From assembly GCA_038329895.1 (NCBI GenBank), contig JBBQNM010000001.1, positions 23,927 through 87,926 of the forward strand: a stretch of DNA of 64,000 bases, written 5' to 3'. The DNA is from Mayfieldus sp038329895. GTDB lineage: Bacteria > Actinomycetota > Thermoleophilia > Solirubrobacterales > 70-9. Of this stretch, positions 1 through 8,126 are shown one piece after another. The notes beneath the pieces are model-generated. The model had not been told where the DNA came from, did no database searches, and worked only from the letters and a program-made list of their open reading frames with translations. Both the position numbers and the translations under genes were made by a program. Position 1 is the first letter of the stretch; each line of letters begins with the position of its first letter.

Positions 1-446
1 TGAAAGAAGACGCGCACCGTTGCCACGTCCGGCGTCAACCGCCCCCCGATGTTGGTCCAGCGCAGGCGCTTGGGGGTCAGGAGTTGGACCTCGGAGTCGA
101 CCTGGATTGCGCCGCTTCCCTCCAGCGGCTCGAGCGGAGAAGCGCAGGTGCCGTACTCGATGTCGTCGGGCGGGTACTCGATCCAGACGCAGTAGTTCTT
201 GCCCGCAGGGCCGGAGTCGGGCGGCGGGCGCCACCCGTAGGCGACTATCTCCACCGGCCCGTCGTACGCTCTGCCGCTTCCGATGACCAGCGCCGGAGTG
301 ATCTTCTTTCCTTCATCGGCCGGCCCGAGAGGCAGTGTCGGCGGCCCCCCAACCTGGCCCTTGCCGGCCGACGTGGTGGCCGCGCCCGCGAGCGGGACCG
401 CGATTGCCGCGAGAAGCATCGCGACTGCTCCCAATAGCCGACGCAT
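1..446 (-). CDS. Secreted hypothetical protein, C-terminus beyond window edge
   Basis: I do not recognise this family. The frame is open from an ATG at 446 to the left edge, about 148 residues, so the C-terminus is missing. The N-terminus looks like a Sec signal peptide: MRRLL, then an Ala/Leu-rich core, then GAATTSAGKG. The mature part has two cysteines (NYCVW, YGTC) and Pro/Tyr/Trp-rich beta-type sequence. It lies 49 bp downstream of the helicase gene on the same strand. Export is inferred from the signal peptide; no function is assigned. Confidence 0.6.
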   Translation of the reverse strand, partial: MRRLLGAVAMLLAAIAVPLAGAATTSAGKGQVGGPPTLPLGPADEGKKITPALVIGSGRAYDGPVEIVAYGWRPPPDSGPAGKNYCVWIEYPPDDIEYGTCASPLEPLEGSGAIQVDSEVQLLTPKRLRWTNIGGRLTPDVATVRVFF

Positions 447-495
447 GCAACCAGGCTATGGGTTGGCCCAGCGCCCGTCTACTGACCGGCGGTCA

Positions 496-3400
496 TTAGA
501 TCTCGGCCGCCGGGCAGATCAGCCGGTAGTCGCACCAGGAGCAGACGGCGGGCGACGGGCGTGGTTCGAAGTCCTGGCCGAGGATTCCCTCGCCGACCTG
601 GAGCACGGTGCGTTCGACCCGTTCGGTGTCGTCGGCTGAGCCCCCCACCGCCACCTTCTCGGCGTCGAGCACGTAGTAGTAGCTGCCCAGCTCGGCGTCG
701 AGGTCCCAGGCCTCGCGGGCGGCGACGCGGTACAGCGCAAGCTGCAGATCGTCCGCCAGCTCGGCCTCGGTCTTGCGCTCGCCGGTCTTGTAGTCGATCA
801 GCTCGAAGCCGCCGTCGGGAAGGCGGTCCACCCGGTCTACCCGACCCCGCAGGTGGTGGGGGCCGATGCTGAAGTCGAACTTGCGCTCGATCCAGACCGG
901 TTCGGTGCCCGCGTCTTCCTCATGCTCCCAGTAGCGGCGCAGCGCCTCGACCGCTCGATCGCGGTACTGAAGCTCGTCGTCTGAGGTTCCGAAGCCGCCG
1001 CGCCGCCAGCCGGCCTCGAAGAGGCGCATCAGCCGCCGCAGCCCGTCCTCGCCACCGGTGCCCCGCTCGCGCTCCTTGTGGAACTGCTCCAGCACCCGGT
1101 GGATGAGGATTCCGAAGCGCTGGTTGATCGTCGGCTCCTGGGGAATCCCGAAGACGCGCGCGAACTTGTACTTCAGCGGGCAGGTCCGGTACAGCTCCAA
1201 ATCGGAGGCCGAGAGCGCAAGCCCGTTTCCGCGGCGGGGCAGGAATGCCTCCAACGAGGGCTCCTCGCGGGCGGCGATCAGCTCGCGGCGGCGGCCGCGC
1301 TCGCGCTCCTCGTCGAGCAGGTAATCGTCGAGGGCCGAGGCTTCCAGCTCGGCCTGCTGCTCGGGAGAGGCGACCTGGCGCAGAAGGCCGTTGAGGGCGT
1401 CGATCACCTCAGCCACTGGCTCGTCGCCGTGGCGCTGCGCGAGCGCCGCCAGCTTCAGCAGCTCCAGGTAGCGGGCGATCGCCCGGTTGACGTCGATTGC
1501 GGTGTCGAGGCGCAGCTCCGACAGCTCGCGCCCCGCCTTCCAGGAGGTCTCCAACACCTCGTCGCGCAGCATCCGGTAGGTGGCGTGGACGCCCTCGGCG
1601 GGCCCGAACAGCTCTTCGTCGTGGATCTTCTCGACGCCGCCGAGCACGGTGCGGGCCTCCTCGTAAAACGGCGATGGGCGCTTCGCCCCGGTGCGGCCGA
1701 CCTCCACCCAGGAGAGCACCAGCCCCGACGCGGCGCGGTTCATCGCCACGTACAGCGCCCGCCGCCGCTGCGCCAGCCAGGCGTCGGGGCCGGGTTGCGG
1801 CGCCGCGTCGCCGAGCAGCTCGGGGGGCACCTGAGGGGCGCCGGCGGGAGCGGCGCCTGGCATCGAGGAGCGGTCGAGCCCGAGCAGGTAGACGTGCTCG
1901 AACTCAAGGCCCTTCACGTCGACGAGCGCGATCACCCGCACCGCCCCCGCCGATGGCGCCTCCTCGTCGTCGGTGCTGATCCCGACCCCCGCGTCGGCGA
2001 CCGCGCTCACGTAGCGCACGAAGTCGCGGGTCGAGCCCTGCGGCTCGCGCCGCGTCCAGGCCGAGGCCAGCTCGGCGAGCCGCGAGAGGCTGAGCAGGCG
2101 CTCGGCGGTCTCCGGCTGGGCGGCGAAGAGGCGCTGACGGCGCAGCCCGATCCGCTCGACGAGACGGCGCACGAAGACGTCGGCGCGCCGCTCCTCCATC
2201 ACCGCCGATGCTGCGCGGTAGAGCTTCAGGAAGTCCTGGAGGCGCTCGCGCGCGTCGGGTGGGACCTGCGGACTCTCCAGCGCCGCCTCGGCGGCCGAGA
2301 CCATGTCGAGCTTGCGGCGGCGCGAGATCGTCGTCAACCGCGCCAGGTCGACGGAGCGAAGCTCGACCGGCGGCCGGGTCAGCGCCCGCGCCGCGGCGGC
2401 CGAGTCGTCGGGATCGGCGAGCAGCCGCAGCCAGGCGATCGCGTCGCGCACCTCGGGGCGGCGGAACAGCGCCGCCGGGCCGGCGATGCGGAAGGGGACG
2501 CTTCGCTCCTCCATCGCCGCCGCCACCGCGCTGCCGTGGCGGCCGGGCTGATCGACGACCACGCAGATCTCCTCCGGGTGGACGCCGCCGGCGATCAGGT
2601 GCTCAACCTCGCGCGCCACCGCCTGCGCCTGGGCGCGCTCGTTGCGACAGCGCCAGAAGTGCACCGGCACCTCGGCCTCGACCGCGCGGCCCGGCTTCTC
2701 GAGCCGGTCGGCGATCCCGGCCACCACCGCCCGTGAGGCGTCGGCGATGTCCTGGCCGCCGCGGAAGGAGCGATCGAGCACCACCACATCGGCCTCGGGG
2801 TGCAGGTCGCGAAACCAGGCGGCGGCGCGGGGACCGGGCCCCCGGGTCGCCGCGTCGTCGTCGAGCGCGCAGAGCAGGTTGGTGGTGTCGGCGCCCAGCT
2901 CGGCGAGCACTGCCCAGCGGGCCAGGGTCGCGTCCTCCAGCTCGTCGACCATCAAAAAACGGAAGCGCTCCACGATCTCGCGCCGCACGTCGGCCCGCTC
3001 GGCGAGCAGCCGCCCGAGCGCCAGCACGACGTCGCCGGAGTCGAGGCTGTCGGCGGCGGCGAGGACGCGGTCGTGCTCGGCGTACAGCGCGGCGAACTCG
3101 CGCTCCCGCCGAGCGCCCTCGCGGGCCGCCTCGTCGCGCGCCGACCGCCCGCATTCGGCGGCCCAGGCGGCCAGCGATTCGGGGTCGACCGCCTCGGCCT
3201 TCAGCGCGTCGATGCGGCGCAGGAGCCGCGCCAGGAGTCCGGCTGGGTTTCCGCGGATCTCGTGGTGGCGCAGCGGCAGCTCGTCGATTCGGTCGAGCAG
3301 CATCGCCAGCCGCTCGGCCGGCCCGACGGTCTCGAAGAACGGGTCCAATCCGGCCTCGGCGGCGTGGTCGCGCAGCAGGCGCTCGCAGATCGTCTCCCAG

Positions 3401-3705
3401 GTGCCGATCCAAAGCTCCTCGAAGGGCCGCTCCAGCAGCGCCTCGGCGCGGTCGCGCAGCCGCCGGGCCGCGGCGCGCGAGGAGGCCAACACCAGCACCT
3501 GCTCGGGCCCGGTTCCCTCGGCGGCCAGCCAGGCAAGCCGCCGCGCCAGCGCCTCGCTCTTGCCGCTCCCGGCGGCGCCGAGAACCAGCAGCGGCCCCGC
3601 GCGGTGGCAGATCGCCTGGTCCTGCGCTTCGCTCGGCACGATCTCCTCGCGAGGGCGCACCTGCGGCCCCTCGGGCGCCGCAGCGTCTTGGCTCTGCTCG
3701 GGCAT
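496..3705 (-). CDS. UvrD/Rep-family helicase fused to RecB/AddB-like Fe-S nuclease
   Basis: A 1069-residue superfamily 1 DNA helicase with a C-terminal nuclease, expected to act in processing of double-strand breaks. Residues 43-50 are the Walker A motif GAAGSGKS. Motif II, near 250, reads VDELED rather than the usual DExQD. A motif VI-like stretch (RRRALYVAMNRA) is present. The C-terminal part has a PD-(D/E)XK nuclease core with GRVDRVD near 954 and IDYKTGE near 971. Cysteines near 840 (RTCPLKY) and 1053-1063 (CSWC...CP) match the 4Fe-4S staple of AddB/AdnA-type nucleases. A TAGCGT box at 3715-3720 lies 9 bp before the ATG. No partner helicase gene is seen beside it. The class is confident; the exact subfamily (AdnA/AdnB or a relative) is not. 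Confidence 0.85.
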   Translation of the reverse strand: MPEQSQDAAAPEGPQVRPREEIVPSEAQDQAICHRAGPLLVLGAAGSGKSEALARRLAWLAAEGTGPEQVLVLASSRAAARRLRDRAEALLERPFEELWIGTWETICERLLRDHAAEAGLDPFFETVGPAERLAMLLDRIDELPLRHHEIRGNPAGLLARLLRRIDALKAEAVDPESLAAWAAECGRSARDEAAREGARREREFAALYAEHDRVLAAADSLDSGDVVLALGRLLAERADVRREIVERFRFLMVDELEDATLARWAVLAELGADTTNLLCALDDDAATRGPGPRAAAWFRDLHPEADVVVLDRSFRGGQDIADASRAVVAGIADRLEKPGRAVEAEVPVHFWRCRNERAQAQAVAREVEHLIAGGVHPEEICVVVDQPGRHGSAVAAAMEERSVPFRIAGPAALFRRPEVRDAIAWLRLLADPDDSAAAARALTRPPVELRSVDLARLTTISRRRKLDMVSAAEAALESPQVPPDARERLQDFLKLYRAASAVMEERRADVFVRRLVERIGLRRQRLFAAQPETAERLLSLSRLAELASAWTRREPQGSTRDFVRYVSAVADAGVGISTDDEEAPSAGAVRVIALVDVKGLEFEHVYLLGLDRSSMPGAAPAGAPQVPPELLGDAAPQPGPDAWLAQRRRALYVAMNRAASGLVLSWVEVGRTGAKRPSPFYEEARTVLGGVEKIHDEELFGPAEGVHATYRMLRDEVLETSWKAGRELSELRLDTAIDVNRAIARYLELLKLAALAQRHGDEPVAEVIDALNGLLRQVASPEQQAELEASALDDYLLDEERERGRRRELIAAREEPSLEAFLPRRGNGLALSASDLELYRTCPLKYKFARVFGIPQEPTINQRFGILIHRVLEQFHKERERGTGGEDGLRRLMRLFEAGWRRGGFGTSDDELQYRDRAVEALRRYWEHEEDAGTEPVWIERKFDFSIGPHHLRGRVDRVDRLPDGGFELIDYKTGERKTEAELADDLQLALYRVAAREAWDLDAELGSYYYVLDAEKVAVGGSADDTERVERTVLQVGEGILGQDFEPRPSPAVCSWCDYRLICPAAEI

Positions 3706-3714
3706 CGACCAGAC

Positions 3715-3720
3715 ACGCTA
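3715..3720 (-). promoter_or_regulatory. -10 box TAGCGT of the helicase gene
   Basis: On the minus strand a TAnnnT hexamer lies 9 bp before the helicase ATG. This fits the very short or absent 5' leaders seen at many other starts in this window. Confidence 0.4.
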
Positions 3721-3766
3721 GCGGCCCAGCGCGAGCGATCGAAGGACCGCGGCAACGGCGCTCATC

Positions 3767-3772
3767 TAGCAT
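3767..3772 (+). promoter_or_regulatory. -10 box TAGCAT, leaderless start
   Basis: TAGCAT ends 7 bp before the ATG at 3780 and overlaps an earlier in-frame ATG at 3771. This spacing favours 3780 as the true start on a leaderless transcript. Confidence 0.45.
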
Positions 3773-3779
3773 GGGTCCC

Positions 3780-4658
3780 ATGTCCTCTCAGGGCGGCACG
3801 GAGGCCGTTCGAGCCTCCGCAGCCGAATCCATTGACGCCGACTGGGTGGCGATCTGCCGTCGCATCGTCGCTGCCCATCGCGAGCTGTTCAACGAGGTGC
3901 GAGGCAGCGCCGCCCGCACCGAGTACGAGGGAATCGGCGAGGGCGGCGACTGGTCGCTGGTGCTCGATCGCCGCTGCGAGGACGTCGTCTTCGCCGAGCT
4001 GGAAGCAATCGCCGCGCAGGGGGCGTCGTTCATTGCGATCTCCGAGGAGCGCGGCGAGGTCGCCTTCGGGCAGCCGGGCGCCGCGGCACGTGTCGTCGTC
4101 GACCCGATCGACGGCTCGCTGAACGTGCGCCGCACGATCCCTTCGCACAGCCTCTCGCTCGCCGTCGCCTCCGGCGACTCGATGGCCGAGGTCGAGTTCG
4201 GCTACGTCTATGACTTCGGCGCCGGCGAGGAGTTCGTCGCAACCCGTGGCGGAGGCGCGACGCTCGACGGAGAGCCGCTGCACGCCCAGCCGCAGCCCAG
4301 CGATCGGCCGCTGGAGGTGGTCGGGGTTGAGGCTGCGAAGCCGGCGCTGATGGGCCCGGTGGTCGAGGCGCTGGCCGACGACGTCTACCGCCTGCGGGTG
4401 GTCGGCTCGCTGGCGATCACCCTCTGTTACGTGGCGGCGGCCCGGTTCGACGGCATGCTTGGACACCGCCCCGCCCGCTCGGTCGACATCGCCGCCGCGC
4501 AGCTGATCGCCCGCGAGGCGGGAGCGAGCGTCGCCTTCGGCGACCACGCGCCGGACGCAGCGGGGCTGGGGTTGGACGAGCGCTACCAGGTGGCCGCCGC
4601 CCACACTCCCGACGGGCTTGCGACGCTGGTCGCGGCGCAGCGAGAGGTGAAGGAATGA
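3780..4658 (+). CDS. Inositol monophosphatase family protein
   Basis: A 292-residue member of the inositol monophosphatase/FBPase superfamily: Mg2+-dependent, Li+-sensitive-type phosphatases of inositol phosphate, PAP or fructose-1,6-bisphosphate. The metal-binding signature is clear: SEERGE, then DPIDGSLN. A C-terminal SVDIAAAQLIAREAG matches the second signature. The usual WDxAA is here RSVDIAAA, so the Trp-Asp pair is only partly kept. The start is taken at 3780 because of the -10 box 7 bp upstream; the ATG at 3771 is the alternative. It overlaps the next gene by ATGA, so the two are probably co-translated. The substrate cannot be read from sequence. Confidence 0.85.
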   Translation: MSSQGGTEAVRASAAESIDADWVAICRRIVAAHRELFNEVRGSAARTEYEGIGEGGDWSLVLDRRCEDVVFAELEAIAAQGASFIAISEERGEVAFGQPGAAARVVVDPIDGSLNVRRTIPSHSLSLAVASGDSMAEVEFGYVYDFGAGEEFVATRGGGATLDGEPLHAQPQPSDRPLEVVGVEAAKPALMGPVVEALADDVYRLRVVGSLAITLCYVAAARFDGMLGHRPARSVDIAAAQLIAREAGASVAFGDHAPDAAGLGLDERYQVAAAHTPDGLATLVAAQREVKE

Positions 4659-5725
4659 GCGCCGAGCAGCAGCCGCAGGTGGTCGACTGGGGACTGGCCG
4701 AGCGTCTGGCGCGGACGCTGGCCGGCAACGGGTCCGGGAAGCGTTCGGTTCGCGAGGGCGACCTGCGCCGCGCCGCCCGTGGCAGCGTCGGAGTGGTGCG
4801 CGAGTACACAGGCCTCGAGCCGAAGGGTCGGCTGCCGTCTGCCGAAGTGGTTGATCGGCGCGAGTGGATCGGCGCCAACATCGGCTCGCTGCGCTCGATG
4901 TCAGCCGGCGTCGAGCAGAGCCTTGCCTCCTCGCTGGATCTGCCGGGACCGCTGGGGCCGGGACTGCGCGCCGCCGCCGGGGCCGCGGTGGGTGTGGAGC
5001 TGGGCCTGGTCAGCGCCTACATGGCGCAGCGGGTGCTGGGCCAGTACGACGTCGCATTGCTGGGTCCCTCGCGCCCGGCCCGGCTTCTGTTCGTCGCCCC
5101 CAACCTGGCGGAGGCGCAGCGGCGACTGGGCGCCGAGCGCGAGCCGTTCCTGCGCTGGGTCGCTCTTCACGAAGCGACCCACGTTGTGCAGTTCGGGGCC
5201 GTGCCCTGGCTGCGCGAGTACATCGGCGGCCTCGCCGAGGAGCTTCTCTCCGGCGCCTTCGCGTCGGTGAGCACATCGGAGCTTGCCCGCGCCGCCCGCC
5301 GTCTGCTCAACCCCGATCCGCGGCGGATCGTCGCGGCGCTGCGCAGCGGCGAGTGGCGCTCGCCGTTCATCGGCCGGCGCCGTGCCCGCCTGCTGGGCAA
5401 CCTTCAGGCGACGATGACGGTGGTCGAGGGCTACTCCGAGCACGTCATGGACGCGGTGGTCGCTGACCTCGACGAGCCCTTTGCAGAGCTGCGGGAGCGC
5501 TTCGAGCGCGGCCGCTCAGAGCGCGGTCTGGTCGAGGCATTGCTCAGCCGTCTGTTCGGCCTGGAGCTGAAGATGCGCCAGTACCGGATCGGCAAGTCGT
5601 TCTGCGACGAGGTTGCAGAGCGCCGGGGGATCGAGACCCTGAACCGGGTTTGGTCAGAGCCGGCGACGCTGCCGCGCCCCTCGGAGCTCCAGCAGCCGGG
5701 GCGTTGGCTGGCCCGGGTGACCTGA
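4655..5725 (+). CDS. Zinc-dependent metalloprotease, F420-biosynthesis-associated family (DUF2342)
   Basis: A 356-residue protein of the actinobacterial family annotated as zinc-dependent metalloprotease or coenzyme F420 biosynthesis-associated protein. The key motif is HEATH, an HExxH zincin site, within a stretch reading LHEATHVVQFG near residue 170, and a Glu-rich segment follows (GYSEH) that may supply the third ligand. It starts inside the stop of the phosphatase gene (ATGA), with AGGTGAAGGA just upstream as ribosome binding site. The family tends to occur in F420-using actinobacteria, but no F420 biosynthesis gene lies in this window. The molecular substrate is unknown. Confidence 0.85.
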   Translation: MSAEQQPQVVDWGLAERLARTLAGNGSGKRSVREGDLRRAARGSVGVVREYTGLEPKGRLPSAEVVDRREWIGANIGSLRSMSAGVEQSLASSLDLPGPLGPGLRAAAGAAVGVELGLVSAYMAQRVLGQYDVALLGPSRPARLLFVAPNLAEAQRRLGAEREPFLRWVALHEATHVVQFGAVPWLREYIGGLAEELLSGAFASVSTSELARAARRLLNPDPRRIVAALRSGEWRSPFIGRRRARLLGNLQATMTVVEGYSEHVMDAVVADLDEPFAELRERFERGRSERGLVEALLSRLFGLELKMRQYRIGKSFCDEVAERRGIETLNRVWSEPATLPRPSELQQPGRWLARVT

Positions 5726-5735
5726 GCGTGGCATA

Positions 5736-5817
5736 ACGAACGGCCGATCCCTCGGATGTGGAACCGCCCCCGCTGCAACGAAAGGGCGGCCGCCATTCCC
5801 TTGGCCCGGCCGTTCGT
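5736..5817. other. Candidate structured RNA or DNA element, 82 nt
   Basis: Within the 345-bp gene-free stretch 5726-6070. Perfect 11-bp arms ACGAACGGCCG (5736-5746) and CGGCCGTTCGT (5807-5817) enclose a small ATCC/GGAT hairpin and a larger CCGCCCC/GGGCGG hairpin, giving a branched fold. It could be a terminator for the upstream gene or a folded leader for the downstream one. It does not match tRNA, and I could not assign a known RNA family. Confidence 0.3.
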
Positions 5818-5828
5818 AGAACAGATAC

Positions 5829-5953
5829 CCGGCGCGAAATCGTTGATTCGCTCTGCGTTTGCCTGCTCGAGAAGGCGGGGGAGCCGACCCCGTGCGTCTG
5901 GCTAGCACGGTTTCCCCGCTATCTGCGGGACAGGTGTCGCCGTAACCCGCGCC
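5829..5953 (+). other. Possible folded 5' leader upstream of the histone-like gene
   Basis: GGCGC and GCGCC at the two ends could pair. Inside are a GCCT/AGGC stem followed by GGGGGAGCC, a CCGTGC/GCACGG stem and a CCCGC/GCGGG stem. The GGGGGAGCC part faintly recalls c-di-AMP riboswitches, but the conserved GGGGTGAATC is absent. Whether it is transcribed is unknown. Confidence 0.2.
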
Positions 5954-5967
5954 AAATCGAGGTTTAA

Positions 5968-5979
5968 GAACATATGTTC
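5968..5979. promoter_or_regulatory. LexA-type (SOS) operator GAACATATGTTC
   Basis: A perfect palindrome matching the GAAC-N4-GTTC core of LexA boxes in actinobacteria and firmicutes, in an AT-rich patch 92 bp before the start at 6071. It covers the expected -35 position of a TATCCT -10 box at 5991-5996, the usual place for repression. LexA itself is not in this window. Confidence 0.5.
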
Positions 5980-6070
5980 GTATTAGTTGTTATCCTTGAA
6001 CATGCTTAGAAATAAGTAGACAGGGAAAGAAAGAAGAACAGACCCCACCCGAGGAGGGTTCAGAGCAGTT

Positions 6071-6622
6071 ATGCCCACCAGCCAGAACACAAACACCGCG
6101 CAGCGCCGCACTACCAAGCGCGCCGCGCAGACCAAGACCCCGACCACCCCCAAGAATCCGGTGCAGCGTGCCGCTGAGACCGTCGTCGACGTCCCCGTCG
6201 GCGTCGCGCTCCGTGTCGTCGATCGCGTCCAGGAGCTCATCGAGCCGTGGACGAGTCGCGGCACCGCCGAGCGCGAGCTGCGCAGCTACCGCACGCAGCT
6301 GACCCGGACCGTCAACCGGTCCGAGCGCCGCGGCGCCACCGCCCGCCGCAAGGCCACCACCCAGGCCAAGCGGACGCGGACCCGCGCCGTGCGCGAGGTT
6401 CGTCGCGTCGAGCGCGAGGGGCGCAAGCGCCAGCGCAAGGCGACCACCACGCTGCGTCAGAACCGCCGCAAGGTGGAGACGACGCTGCGGCGCAACGGGC
6501 GCCAGGCCGAGACGCAACTGCGCAAGGCCACACGCCAGGCGGAGAAGGTGCAGACGGACCTCCAGAAGACCGTCGAGGAGCAGTCCTCGCGGGCCCAGGA
6601 GTTCGTCAACTCACTGGTCTAA
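6071..6622 (+). CDS. Lys/Arg-rich histone-H1-like or phasin-like protein
   Basis: A 183-residue, very basic protein. Residues 1-35 are Thr/Lys/Arg/Gln-rich and probably disordered. Residues 35-60 (AAETVVDVPVGVALRVVDRVQ) are a short hydrophobic segment. The rest is a long Arg/Lys/Glu/Gln helix with repeated RK/TT units (RRKATT, QRKATTTL, RRKVETTL), able to form a coiled coil and bind DNA. Composition suggests a nucleoid-associated or phasin-like protein, but no defined domain is recognised. GAGGAGGG lies 12 bp before the ATG, and a LexA-type palindrome lies upstream, suggesting damage-inducible expression. The gene is followed by two strong hairpins. Confidence 0.75.
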   Translation: MPTSQNTNTAQRRTTKRAAQTKTPTTPKNPVQRAAETVVDVPVGVALRVVDRVQELIEPWTSRGTAERELRSYRTQLTRTVNRSERRGATARRKATTQAKRTRTRAVREVRRVEREGRKRQRKATTTLRQNRRKVETTLRRNGRQAETQLRKATRQAEKVQTDLQKTVEEQSSRAQEFVNSLV

Positions 6623-6630
6623 TCGCTTAG

Positions 6631-6663
6631 CCCGGGCCGCCGCAGGAGAGGCGGCGTCCCGGG
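6631..6663 (+). terminator. GC-rich hairpin after the histone-like gene
   Basis: The CCCGG and GCCGCC arms pair with GGCGGC and CCGGG around an AGGAGA loop, starting 8 bp after the stop codon. There is no clear U-run, as is common in GC-rich actinobacteria. Confidence 0.45.
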
Positions 6664-6713
6664 GAGAGCTGCCGGCACCATCCTGTCGGCAGAGAAGCAA
6701 CCTCTCCTCCCTC

Positions 6714-6742
6714 GCCAACCGGGCCCTAGTGGCCCGGTTGGC
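6714..6742. terminator. Perfect 12-bp inverted repeat, bidirectional terminator
   Basis: GCCAACCGGGCC and GGCCCGGTTGGC flank a CTAGT loop. The repeat lies between convergent genes and directly abuts the stop codon of the minus-strand gene at 6743, so it can serve both strands. Confidence 0.6.
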
Positions 6743-7693
6743 CTATGTAGGGGGCGGTTGCGCGGGGACCGGGGAGCCTGCACCGGGCGCTTGCCGTGAG
6801 GGGCGCAGGACCAAGGCCCAAGCCAGACAGGCAAGCGTGACCACGCCCAGAACCAACGGCCACCCAGAGAGCGATCCGTCGGCGGTGGAGAGAAAAAACA
6901 CGTAGACGCCAACCAGCCCGACGAACGCAGACCCTCCATGGCGCTGCCAGGCGGCGAATGCGAGCAGGCCGATCGAAACGCCGATCAGCACCATCTCCCA
7001 CCCATCCTTCCCCTTCAGGCCCGCAGCAGCCAGGCCGGGGAAGGCCACGGCAGGTTGCGGGGTGTTGCCGAGCAACGCGCCGCCGATCAGCGCCGCCCCG
7101 GCCACCGCGACGAGCAGGTTGGCGTGCCTGTGTCCCGAGTCCCATTGAGATCTCGCGGCGAGCAGGAAGAGGATCCCTTCCAACAAGAGGATGTCGCGGT
7201 AGGTTGCGACCTCCGCGCTCGAGTCGATCCAGTTGACCGCGGTCAACCCGGCGATCGCGAAGAACAGCGTCGCCAACACCGTCGCGCCGGGTGATTGCAG
7301 CCGCACGCTGATCAGAGCCGCGCAGATCCCGGTGAGGGCCAAGACCCATGTGAAGGCGCCGGTGCCCGGGTTGTTCTTGCCGAACACCGCGAGCAACTGA
7401 AGGATGCTGCCGGCGAGCAGCGGCAACGCGACGAGCAGGAAGGCGGCCTGCCAGGGCGATAGGCCGCCGTCGGATTTGGTGCCGACCTGCTGCGCGCCGC
7501 TCCCCGGGGCGAGGGCGAGCGCGAATAGCACCGCGCAGGGGATCGCAAGCAACAGCAGCAGCGGGAAGTCGGACCACGAGTCGTTCATGCGGCTGAAGGA
7601 AAGGGCCGCTCCCACTCCGAGCGCCACGCCCCCCACGGCAAGCGTCAGATCCCCCTCCGGTTGGACGCGGAGTCGCGATGCGAGTTCGTTCAC
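6743..7693 (-). CDS. Polytopic membrane protein of unknown function
   Basis: I do not recognise the family. The 316-residue protein has about eight or nine hydrophobic segments, beginning with LTLAVGGVALGVGAALSF and ending with GWPLVLGVVTLACLAWALVL, then a Pro-rich tail (SPVPAQPPPT). It resembles the small integral membrane proteins often found in Thermoleophilia. The start is taken at a GTG (VNELASRL) because GGGAGG lies 5 bp before it; an ATG ten codons upstream lacks such a site. It converges on the histone-like gene and is divergent from the VapBC pair. Confidence 0.65.
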   Translation of the reverse strand: MNELASRLRVQPEGDLTLAVGGVALGVGAALSFSRMNDSWSDFPLLLLLAIPCAVLFALALAPGSGAQQVGTKSDGGLSPWQAAFLLVALPLLAGSILQLLAVFGKNNPGTGAFTWVLALTGICAALISVRLQSPGATVLATLFFAIAGLTAVNWIDSSAEVATYRDILLLEGILFLLAARSQWDSGHRHANLLVAVAGAALIGGALLGNTPQPAVAFPGLAAAGLKGKDGWEMVLIGVSIGLLAFAAWQRHGGSAFVGLVGVYVFFLSTADGSLSGWPLVLGVVTLACLAWALVLRPSRQAPGAGSPVPAQPPPT

Positions 7694-7840
7694 AGCAACC
7701 TCCCTCGTTGGATCCGGCGCCAAAGCTACGAGGAGTGGCAGACGGTCAAGAGTTCACCTGGGCGCCGCGCACGAGTCCCGTGTCTCAGGGGCGAAAGTCC
7801 GGCGCCTGCGGGCTTGGGTCAGCGGGTGTCGGCGCACAGA

Positions 7841-7880
7841 TACATACGCTACGCATTGATTACATACGTCGTGCATGCAA
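7841..7880. promoter_or_regulatory. Tandem 20-bp repeats, likely VapBC operator
   Basis: Two adjacent 20-bp units begin with the same TACATACG (7841 and 7861) and share GCAT at the same place. They lie immediately before the antitoxin start, where ribbon-helix-helix antitoxins typically bind for autoregulation. Confidence 0.45.
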
Positions 7881-7892
7881 TACTGGACAGCC

Positions 7893-8126
7893 ATGGGAGT
7901 GCTGATGCAGATCCGTGACGTCCCGGAAGAGGTCCACCGCGTGCTGAAGGCCCGCGCGGCCGCCTCCGGAGTCTCACTGTCCGAATACGTGCGGACAATG
8001 CTCGCCCGCGCAGCCGCACGCCCGACGCCGGACGAGCTTGATGCGCGGATCCGGGCTCGGGGATCCGTTGAGCTCCCCGAGCCGAGCGAGGTCGCCGTTC
8101 GGCGGTTGCGCGACTTCGGCGAGTGA
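7893..8126 (+). CDS. FitA/VapB-type ribbon-helix-helix antitoxin
   Basis: A short antitoxin (77 residues from this start) whose N-terminal half is a ribbon-helix-helix DNA-binding domain: MQIRDVPEEVHRVLKARA, then SGVSLSEYVRTMLAR. The C-terminal half (PDELDARIRARGSVELPEPS) is the usual flexible toxin-neutralising tail. ATGs at 7875, 7893 and 7905 are all in frame; 7875 lies inside the repeated operator, so 7893 is preferred and 7905 is possible. It overlaps the PIN toxin gene by GTGA, the typical antitoxin-then-toxin coupling. It should bind the tandem repeats just upstream. Confidence 0.85.
   Translation: MGVLMQIRDVPEEVHRVLKARAAASGVSLSEYVRTMLARAAARPTPDELDARIRARGSVELPEPSEVAVRRLRDFGE

Noticed and set aside
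5829..5953. c-di-AMP (ydaO-type) or cobalamin riboswitch
   Set aside because: Only GGGGGAGCC and a closing stem resemble ydaO; the conserved GGGGTGAATC is missing, and the cobalamin GCCACTG box is absent too.
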